Positions 1 through 6,782 of a stretch of 8,240 bases of DNA are shown here, piece by piece. A model generated the notes under the pieces. That model did not search any database, had not been told where the DNA came from, and saw only the letters and a program-made list of their open reading frames with translations. The stretch is taken from positions 1-8,240 of the forward strand of contig JAGWVZ010000136.1 in NCBI GenBank assembly GCA_018970625.1, in the 5' to 3' direction. This DNA comes from Myxococcales bacterium. GTDB taxonomy: Bacteria; Myxococcota; Bradymonadia; REDH01. Within the stretch, counting starts at the first letter, position 1; each line of letters opens with the position of its first letter. The translations under genes were made by a program, and so were the position numbers.

Positions 1-2
1 TG

Positions 3-3000
3 TCACGAGCGGGCAGCAGCGACGTTCAGCTTCAATTTCAATGGGATACCGATCTTGATCTCGCCTCCCAGAAGGTGCGGGAGCGCGTCGCGCTCATTGA
101 TTTTCCCGACGCAGCCGACCCACCGCTGATTCTTCGGTTTGACCCGACGCTGGATCCGATCATGCGCCTCGCGGTCAGCGGAGACATCCCGCTGCGTCAG
201 CTGCGCCACTACGCCGAAGAAGAGCTGCAGCCTGCGCTCGAGAAGATCGATGGGGTCGCGCTGGTGCGGGTGCTGGGTGGCGAAGAAGAGGTGATCCGTG
301 TGGCGATTGACGAAGGCCGGCTGCAGACCTTCGGGCTGGACATCAGCGCCGTCGGTGATCGGCTGACGGCCGAAAACGTCAATGTGGCCGGTGGCGTGCT
401 GTACGACGGTGAAATTGAGTACCTCGTGCGCACACTCAACGAGTTTGAGTCGCTGGACGAGATGCGCGACCTCGTGCTGGCCATGCGAAACGGCGCGCCG
501 ATTCGGCTTCGTGACATCGGAACGGTGGAACGCACGGTCCGCGAGCGCACGGTGGTGACGCGAGCGAACGGAAACGAGAGCATCGAGCTCGCCATCTTCA
601 AAGAGGCCGACGCGAACCTCGTCGAAGTGGCCGAGGCCGTGAAGGTTGCCCTGTACGGTCCCGGCATGGCGCCTGAAACGCCAGAGTCGGCCGGTTCAGA
701 GGGCTCCGCTGGGCAGGGCGGCGGTGAGGCTGACCGGGTTACTTCGGGCTCTGGCGCGGCGGATGGATCGGCCGCTGCGGCGGAAGGCTCCAGTGCCAGC
801 GAAGGCTCGGACGATTCCGGTGGGCAGGCAGGCGAGGGCAGACCCGGAGGCCCGGGTCGCACGCCCCCCATAGCGTCACTCGCACCTGACGGCGTGCAGA
901 TTCTGACGCTCACCGACCAGTCCACCTACATTCGCGCTGCGATCGCCGAGGTGGGCAATACCGCTTTCACAGGAGCCCTCTGGGCGATCCTGGTCCTGTT
1001 GCTCTTTCTTCGGAATGGGTACGCCACGGTGATCATTGCGCTGGCCATTCCGCTGTCGGTGATTGCGACGTTCGCGCCTCTGCGCATGATGGGCGTCTCG
1101 CTGAATATCATGTCGCTGGGCGGACTTGCGCTGGGCATCGGCATGTTGGTCGACAACGCGATCGTGGTGCTCGAATCCATTTTTCGGTGTCGTGAAGAGG
1201 GCGACGAACCACGTCGGGCGGCCATTCGGGGAACCGCCGAAGTGGGGGCTGCGGTAGTGGCTTCCACCATGACGACGGTCGCGGTTTTTGCGCCGATCGC
1301 CTTCGTCGATGGTGTGGCCGGACAAATGTTCGGTGACCTGGCGCTAACGGTCGTGCTCTCGTTGCTCGCGTCGCTTGTGCAGGCGTTGTTCGTTGTTCCG
1401 ATGATGTCGGTGCTCCCTGTGCGCGTGCTGTCGGCGGGATCGATTTCGGGCAACCTGCGTTCGCGCGTGGTGGCCCCCTTGGGTTCGGTGGCGACGGCCG
1501 GTTCGGATGCAGCCGGTTTGCTGGCATGGTGGGCTCGTACGGGCGTCGCCGCGAAGCTCTCTCTGGGCCTGTTCTGGGTCGCCCTGTGGCCATTGCTGGT
1601 AGTGCGGGCCGTAATGGCCGCAGCCCTCGAGTTAACGTCCCGGCTGCTGTGGATACTGCTGCTGGTGCTCGCCTGGGCCGCTCATTACACGGGCATCGCC
1701 GCGGCTTTTCTGCTCCGCTGGAGCATCGGACTCGTTCTGGCGGCATTCGCCTGGGGGTTCAGGTACGTCGAGCGCGCCTATCGCTTTGTGCTCGCGCTAT
1801 CGGTCCGCAATGGCTGGGCCATACTGCTTGCCTGTGGCGCACTCATCTGGGTGACGGTGCAAGTGGTGCCGCGTCTGGGCACACAGCTCATCCCGGAGCT
1901 GCATCAGGGCGAGTTCACCGCGATCCTTCGCTTGCCTGTGGGCACGCGGCTGGAACAGACAGTCGCTGTGGTGGCATCGCTTGAAGAGGAGCTGACTGCG
2001 AATCCGTCCATCGCACGGGTGGCCAGCTTTATTGGCCGTGACGAAGACAGCCTGGAGACCTCCGATCAGGGAGAGCACTACGCCGAGCTCACGATTCAGG
2101 TCGCGCCTTCTGACGATCTGATCCTCGCCGAAGAACAGGCCATGCAGGCGGTACGCGACGCAGCGGCGCGTGTCCCGGCGCTATCGAGCGAGCTCATTCG
2201 TCCGACGCTCTTCTCGGTCTCGGCTCCTGTTACGATCGAGGTGCGCGGGTATCGATTGCCGGCACTAAAAGCCACGGCTGACCGGATTGTAGAGCGTTTA
2301 CAGGGCGTTGCAGGTGTTCGTGACGTGCGTTCCAGCATCGGGCGTGGCTTTCCTGAAGTGCGCATCTCGTTTGATCGCGAGCGTCTGGCCCTGTACGGTC
2401 TCGAGGTTCGGACCGTAGCCGAGGCCGTGCGCCGCAAAGTGCAGGGGCAGGCGGTCACCACCGTTCGCGAAGACGCTCGCAGCATTGACGTCGAGGTCGC
2501 CCTGCGCGTTCTGGATGTCTCTACCGTTGAGCAGCTCCGTTCGCTGCAGGTGGGACAGGTGACGGCCCCCGTGAACACCGCCGACGCGACCACCGCGGCT
2601 CTCTCCGGTATGGCAGCGAGTCCGTCGACCGCTCAGCCGGGCATCGTCACGCTCGGCGCGGTCGCTGACATCACCATCGCCGAGGGTCCGTCTGAGATTC
2701 GCCACCTGGACGGACAACGGGCGGCGGTCATTCAGGCGGGTACGTCGCTGCTTGACCTGGGGGCTGTCACCGAGTCGCTGCTGCTCATTATCGACGACAT
2801 GCGCATCGAAAATGGACAGTCGATCATGCTGGCAGGGCAGACACATGAGATGGAGTCTGCGCGGAACAACCTGTTGTTCGCGCTCGCGCTGGCGATTTTC
2901 CTCGTGTACGTCGTGATGGCGTCCACGTTTGAGAGTCTTGTCGGTCCGCTGGTGATTCTGACGACCATCCCGCTGGCGTTGATCGGTGTGGTAGGTATTC

Positions 3001-3386
3001 TGAGCGCTACCCAGACACCTGTCTCGGTGGTCGCTGTCATCGGCGTCATCATTCTGGCCGGAATTGTCGTGAACAACGCCATCGTGCTGGTGGACAGTAT
3101 TCTGCAGCATCGGCGTGACGGGCAGGAGCTCGAGCGTGCCATTGTGGAAGCCTGTACGATCCGTCTGCGACCGGTGTTGATCACGACGCTGACGACCGTG
3201 CTTGGCCTGCTACCCATGGCATTTGAGAGCGGTGAAGGCGGCGAGATTCGACAGCCGCTGGCGCTGGTGATCATGGCGGGTCTGACCTCGAGTACCCTGC
3301 TCACACTCTTTGTGATTCCGGTTGTGTATCGGTACGTTGGCGAAATAGCCGGCCCGCCGGCGCCGCTGCGTCTGGAGGAGTCGTGA
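3..3386 (+). CDS. RND-family efflux transporter (AcrB/HAE-like), 5' partial
   Basis: Inner-membrane proton-driven efflux pump subunit of the resistance-nodulation-division superfamily; substrate unknown. The frame is open from base 3, and the codons before the first possible start at 75 already encode porter-domain sequence (VQLQFQWDTDLDLA), so the true start lies left of the window. Visible in order: porter domain with FDPTLDPIMRLAVSG (about 138-182); TM2-TM6 (about 960-1407), including TM4 GLALGIGMLVDNAIVVLES; TM7 (about 1812-1865); second porter domain; TM8-TM12 (about 2865-3330), including TM10 AGIVVNNAIVLVDSI. TM4 keeps one Asp (codon 1152) where AcrB has Asp-Asp, and TM10 has Asn (codon 3072) where AcrB has Lys; this is common in non-AcrB RND branches. 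Oddities: a Gly/Ser/Ala/Glu-rich insert (660-869), a long hydrophobic TM6-TM7 linker (1437-1760) and a Thr/Ala/Ser-rich insert (2559-2642). Its stop overlaps the next start by 4 bases. An upstream membrane-fusion partner is likely but lies outside the window. Confidence 0.95.
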   Translation, partial: SRAGSSDVQLQFQWDTDLDLASQKVRERVALIDFPDAADPPLILRFDPTLDPIMRLAVSGDIPLRQLRHYAEEELQPALEKIDGVALVRVLGGEEEVIRVAIDEGRLQTFGLDISAVGDRLTAENVNVAGGVLYDGEIEYLVRTLNEFESLDEMRDLVLAMRNGAPIRLRDIGTVERTVRERTVVTRANGNESIELAIFKEADANLVEVAEAVKVALYGPGMAPETPESAGSEGSAGQGGGEADRVTSGSGAADGSAAAAEGSSASEGSDDSGGQAGEGRPGGPGRTPPIASLAPDGVQILTLTDQSTYIRAAIAEVGNTAFTGALWAILVLLLFLRNGYATVIIALAIPLSVIATFAPLRMMGVSLNIMSLGGLALGIGMLVDNAIVVLESIFRCREEGDEPRRAAIRGTAEVGAAVVASTMTTVAVFAPIAFVDGVAGQMFGDLALTVVLSLLASLVQALFVVPMMSVLPVRVLSAGSISGNLRSRVVAPLGSVATAGSDAAGLLAWWARTGVAAKLSLGLFWVALWPLLVVRAVMAAALELTSRLLWILLLVLAWAAHYTGIAAAFLLRWSIGLVLAAFAWGFRYVERAYRFVLALSVRNGWAILLACGALIWVTVQVVPRLGTQLIPELHQGEFTAILRLPVGTRLEQTVAVVASLEEELTANPSIARVASFIGRDEDSLETSDQGEHYAELTIQVAPSDDLILAEEQAMQAVRDAAARVPALSSELIRPTLFSVSAPVTIEVRGYRLPALKATADRIVERLQGVAGVRDVRSSIGRGFPEVRISFDRERLALYGLEVRTVAEAVRRKVQGQAVTTVREDARSIDVEVALRVLDVSTVEQLRSLQVGQVTAPVNTADATTAALSGMAASPSTAQPGIVTLGAVADITIAEGPSEIRHLDGQRAAVIQAGTSLLDLGAVTESLLLIIDDMRIENGQSIMLAGQTHEMESARNNLLFALALAIFLVYVVMASTFESLVGPLVILTTIPLALIGVVGILSATQTPVSVVAVIGVIILAGIVVNNAIVLVDSILQHRRDGQELERAIVEACTIRLRPVLITTLTTVLGLLPMAFESGEGGEIRQPLALVIMAGLTSSTLLTLFVIPVVYRYVGEIAGPPAPLRLEES
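660..869 (+). other. Low-complexity Gly/Ser/Ala/Glu-rich insert within the RND porter domain
   Basis: About 70 codons made almost wholly of Gly, Ser, Ala, Glu, Asp and Pro sit between the end of a porter helix (VAEAVKVALYG) and the strand leading into TM2 (LAPDGVQILTLTDQS). Relatives usually join these two elements with a short Pro/Gly loop. The stretch is predicted to be disordered, acidic and periplasmic. The reading frame is kept throughout, so this is an in-frame expansion and not a frameshift artefact. Confidence 0.8.
1437..1760 (+). other. Expanded hydrophobic TM6-TM7 linker of the RND protein
   Basis: Between the end of TM6 (VVPMMSVLPVRV) and the helix leading to TM7 (VERAYRFVLALSVRNGW) lie about 108 codons. 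In ordinary RND pumps this cytoplasmic linker is a few tens of residues with one amphipathic helix. Here it contains two strong hydrophobic stretches, around LSLGLFWVALWPLLVV and LLWILLLVLAWAA, and a third around WSIGLVLAAFAWGF. These could be extra membrane spans, re-entrant helices or membrane-surface helices. An even number of added spans would be needed to keep TM7-TM12 in the normal orientation. Confidence 0.7.
3374..3380 (+). promoter_or_regulatory. Ribosome binding site for the rimB-like gene
   Basis: GGAGGAG lies just upstream of the GTG at 3383, inside the last codons of the RND gene. It supports the GTG over the much later in-frame ATG codons and fits translational coupling across the GTGA overlap. 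Confidence 0.75.
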
Positions 3387-3856
3387 GCCAGACCTCCAAC
3401 CGCCGTCCTGTTCTGCCGACGATCGGTTGGCGCGAGTGGGTGACGCTGCCGCAGCTCGGCATTGGGTCGGTGAAGGCGAAGATCGATACGGGTGCTCGCT
3501 CGTCTGCGCTTCACGCGTTCGATATCGAGAAGTTTGTTCATGAAGGTCGCCCCATGGTGGCCTTCAGCGTGCATCCTGCACAGCGAGACAGTCAACGCGT
3601 GCTGAAAGTGCACGCCGAGCTGGTGGATGAGCGTGTGGTGACCAACTCGGGAGGTCAGGCTTCGGAGAGGCCCGTGATCATCACCGATGTGGCATGGCTG
3701 GGGGTCGCCTGGCCCATCGAACTCACGCTGGTTCGTCGCGACCTGATGGGTTTTCGTCTTCTGCTCGGTCGTCAGGCCGTGCGTCACCGTTTTGTTGTCG
3801 ATCCAGGAGGTTCGTACCTCGGAGGTCGACCCGGCGCTCCCATGGTGCGTCCATGA
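3383..3856 (+). CDS. rimB: RimB-like retropepsin-fold protease (PF05618, 'ATP-dependent zinc protease' family)
   Basis: Small cytoplasmic protein (157 aa) of the family annotated as ATP-dependent zinc protease or RimK-associated aspartyl-protease-like (COG4067). The N-terminal IGWREWVTLPQLGI is followed by the hallmark KIDTGARSSALHA (residues 33-45), with the retropepsin-like Asp-Thr-Gly triad at 35-37. Near the C-terminus are RLLLGRQAV (125-133) and FVVDPGGSYL (137-146), both typical of the family. The full family length is present. In pseudomonads a protein of this family (RimB) is encoded with RimK and affects S6 glutamylation; a role here as the RimK partner is inferred from sequence and from direct 3' coupling to rimK by an ATGA overlap. 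The GTG start is preferred because of the GGAGGAG site and the GTGA overlap with the transporter stop. No rimA-like gene is seen in the window. The symbol rests on family plus neighbourhood. Confidence 0.9.
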   Translation: MSQTSNRRPVLPTIGWREWVTLPQLGIGSVKAKIDTGARSSALHAFDIEKFVHEGRPMVAFSVHPAQRDSQRVLKVHAELVDERVVTNSGGQASERPVIITDVAWLGVAWPIELTLVRRDLMGFRLLLGRQAVRHRFVVDPGGSYLGGRPGAPMVRP

Positions 3857-4782
3857 AGAAAATTGGCATCCTGAGCCGCGGCTCCAACCTCTACTCCACC
3901 ACCCGTATAGAGCAGGCGGCCCTCAAACGAGGCCACCGAGTGCGGGTGATCGATTATTCCCGGTGTGTTCTCACCGTCGGTCCCGAAGGTGCTCACGTGT
4001 TGTTTCAGGGTGACACGCTCGACTTCGACTACGTGATTCCTCGGGTGGGAGCGAGTCAGACCTATCTGGGTACCGCTGTCGTACGGCACTTTGAGGCCAT
4101 GGGCGTGCGCTGCCTGAACGGTTCCGATGCCATCTGGAACTCGCGCGACAAACTGACCGCGATGCAGATCATGGCCCGCGCGGGCATTCCCATGCCCCGC
4201 ACCAGCTTCGCTTCGCACCCGCGTGACACGTCACTCATGATTGATGGCGTGGGCGGGGCACCTGTGGTCGTAAAACTGACCGAGAGCACACAGGGTTCTG
4301 GTGTCATGCTGGCAGACACCCGACAGACCGCGGACTCCATGGTCAGCTCCATGCGAGCCGTGAACGCTCAGCTGGTGGTTCAGGAGTTTATTGCCGAGGC
4401 AAGGGGGGCTGACATACGCGCCTTTGTTATTGGAAATCAGGTGGTTGCAGCTATGGTCCGTCAGGCGGCAGATGGCGAGTTTCGCGCCAATCTACACCTT
4501 GGGGGCTGCGCCAGCCGCATTCGGCTCACCCGCGATGAGCGTGACATTGCCATTCGAGCAGCCCGTGCGACCGGCCTTCAGGTTGCAGGCGTCGATATTC
4601 TCCGCTCCTCGCGTGGACCGCTCGTGCTGGAGGTGAACTCCTCACCCGGCCTTGAAGGCATCGAAGATACCACGGGGGTAGACGTCGCCGAACGAATCAT
4701 GGAATTCATTGAACGCGGTGAACTGGAGCCCTCGGACGATGTGGTCGGTGAGGGTACGCCGACGCCATCGGCTGCTTACTGA
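3853..4782 (+). CDS. rimK: RimK, ribosomal protein S6--L-glutamate ligase (ATP-grasp)
   Basis: ATP-grasp ligase of 309 aa, the usual RimK length, that adds glutamate residues to the C-terminus of 30S protein S6 using ATP. The N-terminus MKKIGILSRG and SNLYSTTRI are typical. VIPRVGAS (61-68) and RDKL with Lys100 start the ATP-grasp fold; VVVKLTESTQGSGVML (138-153) carries the nucleotide-binding Lys141 and the glycine loop; VQEFI..ARGADIRAFVIG (176-194) and RQAADGEFRANLHLGG (203-218) follow. VAGVDIL and LEVNSSPGLEG supply Asp248, Glu260 and Asn262, matching the conserved metal-binding positions. The C-terminal tail (286-309) is acidic and Pro/Thr-rich and looks disordered. The ATG overlaps the rimB-like stop (ATGA). 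There is no close Shine-Dalgarno, since the nearest GGAGG is about 27 bases away, so expression is probably coupled to the upstream gene. The frame is open further upstream, but that part overlaps the rimB-like gene and does not resemble RimK. Confidence 0.96.
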   Translation: MKKIGILSRGSNLYSTTRIEQAALKRGHRVRVIDYSRCVLTVGPEGAHVLFQGDTLDFDYVIPRVGASQTYLGTAVVRHFEAMGVRCLNGSDAIWNSRDKLTAMQIMARAGIPMPRTSFASHPRDTSLMIDGVGGAPVVVKLTESTQGSGVMLADTRQTADSMVSSMRAVNAQLVVQEFIAEARGADIRAFVIGNQVVAAMVRQAADGEFRANLHLGGCASRIRLTRDERDIAIRAARATGLQVAGVDILRSSRGPLVLEVNSSPGLEGIEDTTGVDVAERIMEFIERGELEPSDDVVGEGTPTPSAAY

Positions 4783-4789
4783 ACCCTGT

Positions 4790-4794
4790 GAAGG
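4790..4794 (+). promoter_or_regulatory. Ribosome binding site for the lipoprotein gene
   Basis: GAAGG ends nine bases before the ATG at 4804, in the 21-base gap after rimK. It supports this start, which also gives a clean lipoprotein signal peptide. Confidence 0.5.
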
Positions 4795-4803
4795 CACGGC
4801 TGC

Positions 4804-5637
4804 ATGTCATTTGTATCGCTGAAACCGCACGGTCTGGTGCTTGTGCTCACGCTGGTGGCCTGTTCACCTGCGCCCGTGCCCGGTGAAGGGTCTTCGCAAA
4901 CCACTACCCAGGGTTCGCAAGCGCCATCGGCTGGCACCACCGCCGCCCTGCCTGCCGAGGAGGCATCGGCACCCACGCCGACGCAGGTAACACCCGGTCA
5001 GGACGCCCCGCAGGTGGCCGAGCTCGACCCCTCCACGATTCCGGGCGCGCGGGCTACCGGTCCCATCCGGCAGCGGCTGATGGTGTGGAACGATCGAGGT
5101 GCGACCCAGGCGGAGTTCGCCGAGATCTTCAGAGATGTACTGCGTAGTCCCAATCGCCGTGACATGGGCGCGATGCTCACTGAGTTTTCCCGCATGATGT
5201 CGGCGTGGCGAGTGGAGTGGTCACCAGAGCTGATGGCCGAGCTACAGTCGTTCGCGGCGCCCGGAAACGACGCGATTTGGGCCATGGTCGATGGCCGTTA
5301 CGTCCCAGCGGCTGTCGAAGCGTTGCTGGACGTGGAAGACGATGCCGCGGTCATGCGACTGGCCACAGCCTATGCCGACTCGCCCGGCGCGCGCGCGCTG
5401 GAGGGTCCTCGGCGACTGGCCTCACAACGCATGGCCAACCCGGCGATGCTCGAGTTGATTGAACCGCCGAAATGTCCGGTCCTGCTCGACGAAGAGCTGC
5501 TTGGTGAGGGGCTGGTTCATGCGGTCATGCGCGGAACACACACCCTGCGCTGCGCCAACAGCAACGATCCACCGATTCGTATCACCTTACCGCCCGGTGG
5601 AACGACCCGACTGGCCGGCGATTTACTCCCCCCCTGA
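4804..5637 (+). CDS. Predicted lipoprotein with PEGA-like C-terminal region, function unknown
   Basis: 277 aa; I do not recognise the family. The N-terminus has one Lys (residue 7), a hydrophobic stretch and the lipobox LVAC with the modifiable Cys at 20, so export and lipid anchoring are predicted. Residues 21 to about 75 form a Pro/Ser/Thr/Ala/Gln linker, a tether common in Myxococcota surface lipoproteins. Residues about 80-220 look alpha-helical (for example QAEFAEIFRDVL and AVEALLDVEDDAAVMRLA) with no motif I can name. The last 55 residues, including LLDEELLGEGLVHAV, GTHTLRC and ITLPPGGTTRL, follow the pattern of PEGA-type beta domains ('D..l.G...... G.H.L......... l.pG.t..l'). Cys224 and Cys250 flank this pattern and could form a disulphide in the periplasm. 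It sits 21 bases after rimK and 14 bases before queG, so it is probably part of the same operon. The PEGA assignment is inference from pattern only. Confidence 0.85.
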   Translation: MSFVSLKPHGLVLVLTLVACSPAPVPGEGSSQTTTQGSQAPSAGTTAALPAEEASAPTPTQVTPGQDAPQVAELDPSTIPGARATGPIRQRLMVWNDRGATQAEFAEIFRDVLRSPNRRDMGAMLTEFSRMMSAWRVEWSPELMAELQSFAAPGNDAIWAMVDGRYVPAAVEALLDVEDDAAVMRLATAYADSPGARALEGPRRLASQRMANPAMLELIEPPKCPVLLDEELLGEGLVHAVMRGTHTLRCANSNDPPIRITLPPGGTTRLAGDLLPP

Positions 5638-5651
5638 ACGCGGCGCGCCTC

Positions 5652-6782
5652 ATGCCAGTGCCTGGATTACAGCGCAGAATTGTGGAGAGGGCACAGGAGT
5701 TAGGCTTTATTTCGGTCGGTTTTACACCTGCTGGACCGCTCTCTGACGCGCCACACCTGGTTCGATGGCTTGAAAACGGGTTCGCAGGGGAAATGGACTA
5801 CATGCATCGCCATCAGGCCTTGCGAACCGACTCTCGTGGTTTGTTAGCGGGCGCTCGCACCGTGATTGCGCTCGCGGCGGCCTACCCGTCCATGCGCGAC
5901 GCACCCGGCTGGCCCGAGTCGGTCGCTCGTTATGCGCTGGGCGATGATTACCACGATGTTTTGCGCGGGCGGCTGAGGCTGCTGGCAGAGTTTGTACGGG
6001 CGGAGTCGGGAGCCGACGTACACGACCGCCCCGCCGTCGATTCAGCGCCGCTGCTGGAACGCAACGTCGCCGTGGACGCCGGTCTGGGCTGGCTTGGTAA
6101 AAGTTCCATGGTCATTCACCAACAGCGGGGTTCATGGACGCTGCTCGGCGAGCTTGTCGTCGATATCGACATCGAGCCCGACCACAGCCCGCACCCCGAT
6201 CGTTGTGGTCGCTGCACTCGTTGCATCGATCAGTGCCCTACCGGGGCGATCGTTGGGCCGTATCAGGTCGATGCCCGAAAGTGTATCTCGTACCTGACCA
6301 TTGAGCTGCGCGGTCCAATTCCACGAGGGCTTCGCAGGGCGGTGGGCAATCACCTGTTTGGCTGCGATATCTGTCAGTCGGTGTGCCCCTGGAACTCGCG
6401 GGCCGACAATGCCGTGATGCAGGAGCTGCAGGTTCGTCCCGAGGTCGCGAAAACGACGGCGATGTCTGTGCTTCGCATGTCGAAGGACGAGTTTTCCGAG
6501 GTCTTCCGAGGGTCTGCCATCAAGCGCACGAAGCGCCGAGGGCTGGGGCGAAACGCTGCTGTGGTGCTGGGGAACAGCGGTGACACGGACGTGGTGCCGT
6601 TGCTGATGCAGGTGCTCGCGACACACGACGAGCCGCTGGTGCGCGGTCACGCCGCGTGGGCGCTCGGCGTGCTCGATACGGGCTCTGCGCGCGCGGCTTT
6701 GCGACAGGCTTGCGCCCGCGAACAGGACTCCTACGTTGGCGAAGAGATTCGATTTGCACTCGAAGAACGGACGGCAGAGTGA
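5652..6782 (+). CDS. queG: QueG, epoxyqueuosine reductase
   Basis: Cobalamin-dependent iron-sulphur enzyme (376 aa, normal length) that reduces epoxyqueuosine to queuosine at the tRNA wobble position; cytoplasmic. The N-terminal ELGFISVGFTPAGP is followed by the cobalamin-domain motifs GEMDYM (46-51) and RYALGDDYH (93-101). VDSAPLLER (129-137) carries the conserved Asp130 at the active site, and GLGWLGKSS (144-152) is a further family signature. Two [4Fe-4S] sites are visible: CxxCxxCxxxC at Cys185, 188, 191 and 195, then Cys211, 238, 241 and 245 (GCDICQSVCPWN). The C-terminal part (about 290-376; RNAAVVLGNSGD, GHAAWALGVL) forms HEAT-like helical repeats, as in many QueG proteins. ATG 5652 is the first start in frame; no strong Shine-Dalgarno is visible in the 14-base gap. 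Its TGA overlaps the next GTG by four bases. Confidence 0.96.
   Translation: MPVPGLQRRIVERAQELGFISVGFTPAGPLSDAPHLVRWLENGFAGEMDYMHRHQALRTDSRGLLAGARTVIALAAAYPSMRDAPGWPESVARYALGDDYHDVLRGRLRLLAEFVRAESGADVHDRPAVDSAPLLERNVAVDAGLGWLGKSSMVIHQQRGSWTLLGELVVDIDIEPDHSPHPDRCGRCTRCIDQCPTGAIVGPYQVDARKCISYLTIELRGPIPRGLRRAVGNHLFGCDICQSVCPWNSRADNAVMQELQVRPEVAKTTAMSVLRMSKDEFSEVFRGSAIKRTKRRGLGRNAAVVLGNSGDTDVVPLLMQVLATHDEPLVRGHAAWALGVLDTGSARAALRQACAREQDSYVGEEIRFALEERTAE

Noticed and set aside
209..925. - strand Ser/Pro-rich open frame opposite the RND porter domain
   Set aside because: It mirrors the Gly/Ala/Ser/Glu-rich codons of the RND insert and has no motif or ribosome binding site.
2298..3110. - strand open frame of 270 codons rich in His, Arg, Gln and Asp
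   Set aside because: This residue bias is typical of antisense reading of membrane-protein codons; the + strand there encodes clear RND sequence.
2732..3787. Long - strand open frame of 351 codons opposite the transporter and rimB-like genes
   Set aside because: Composition is that of an antisense shadow in GC-rich coding DNA: it is low in hydrophobic residues, has no recognisable motif and lies fully opposite two well-supported genes.
3694..3852. 53-codon N-terminal extension of RimK
   Set aside because: It overlaps the rimB-like gene in another frame and does not resemble RimK; the ATG at 3853 gives the canonical RimK N-terminus and an ATGA overlap.
6656..6778. 41-codon N-terminal extension of the amidohydrolase
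   Set aside because: It is out-of-frame queG sequence, rich in Arg; the GTG at 6779 gives a proper 4-base overlap and family length.
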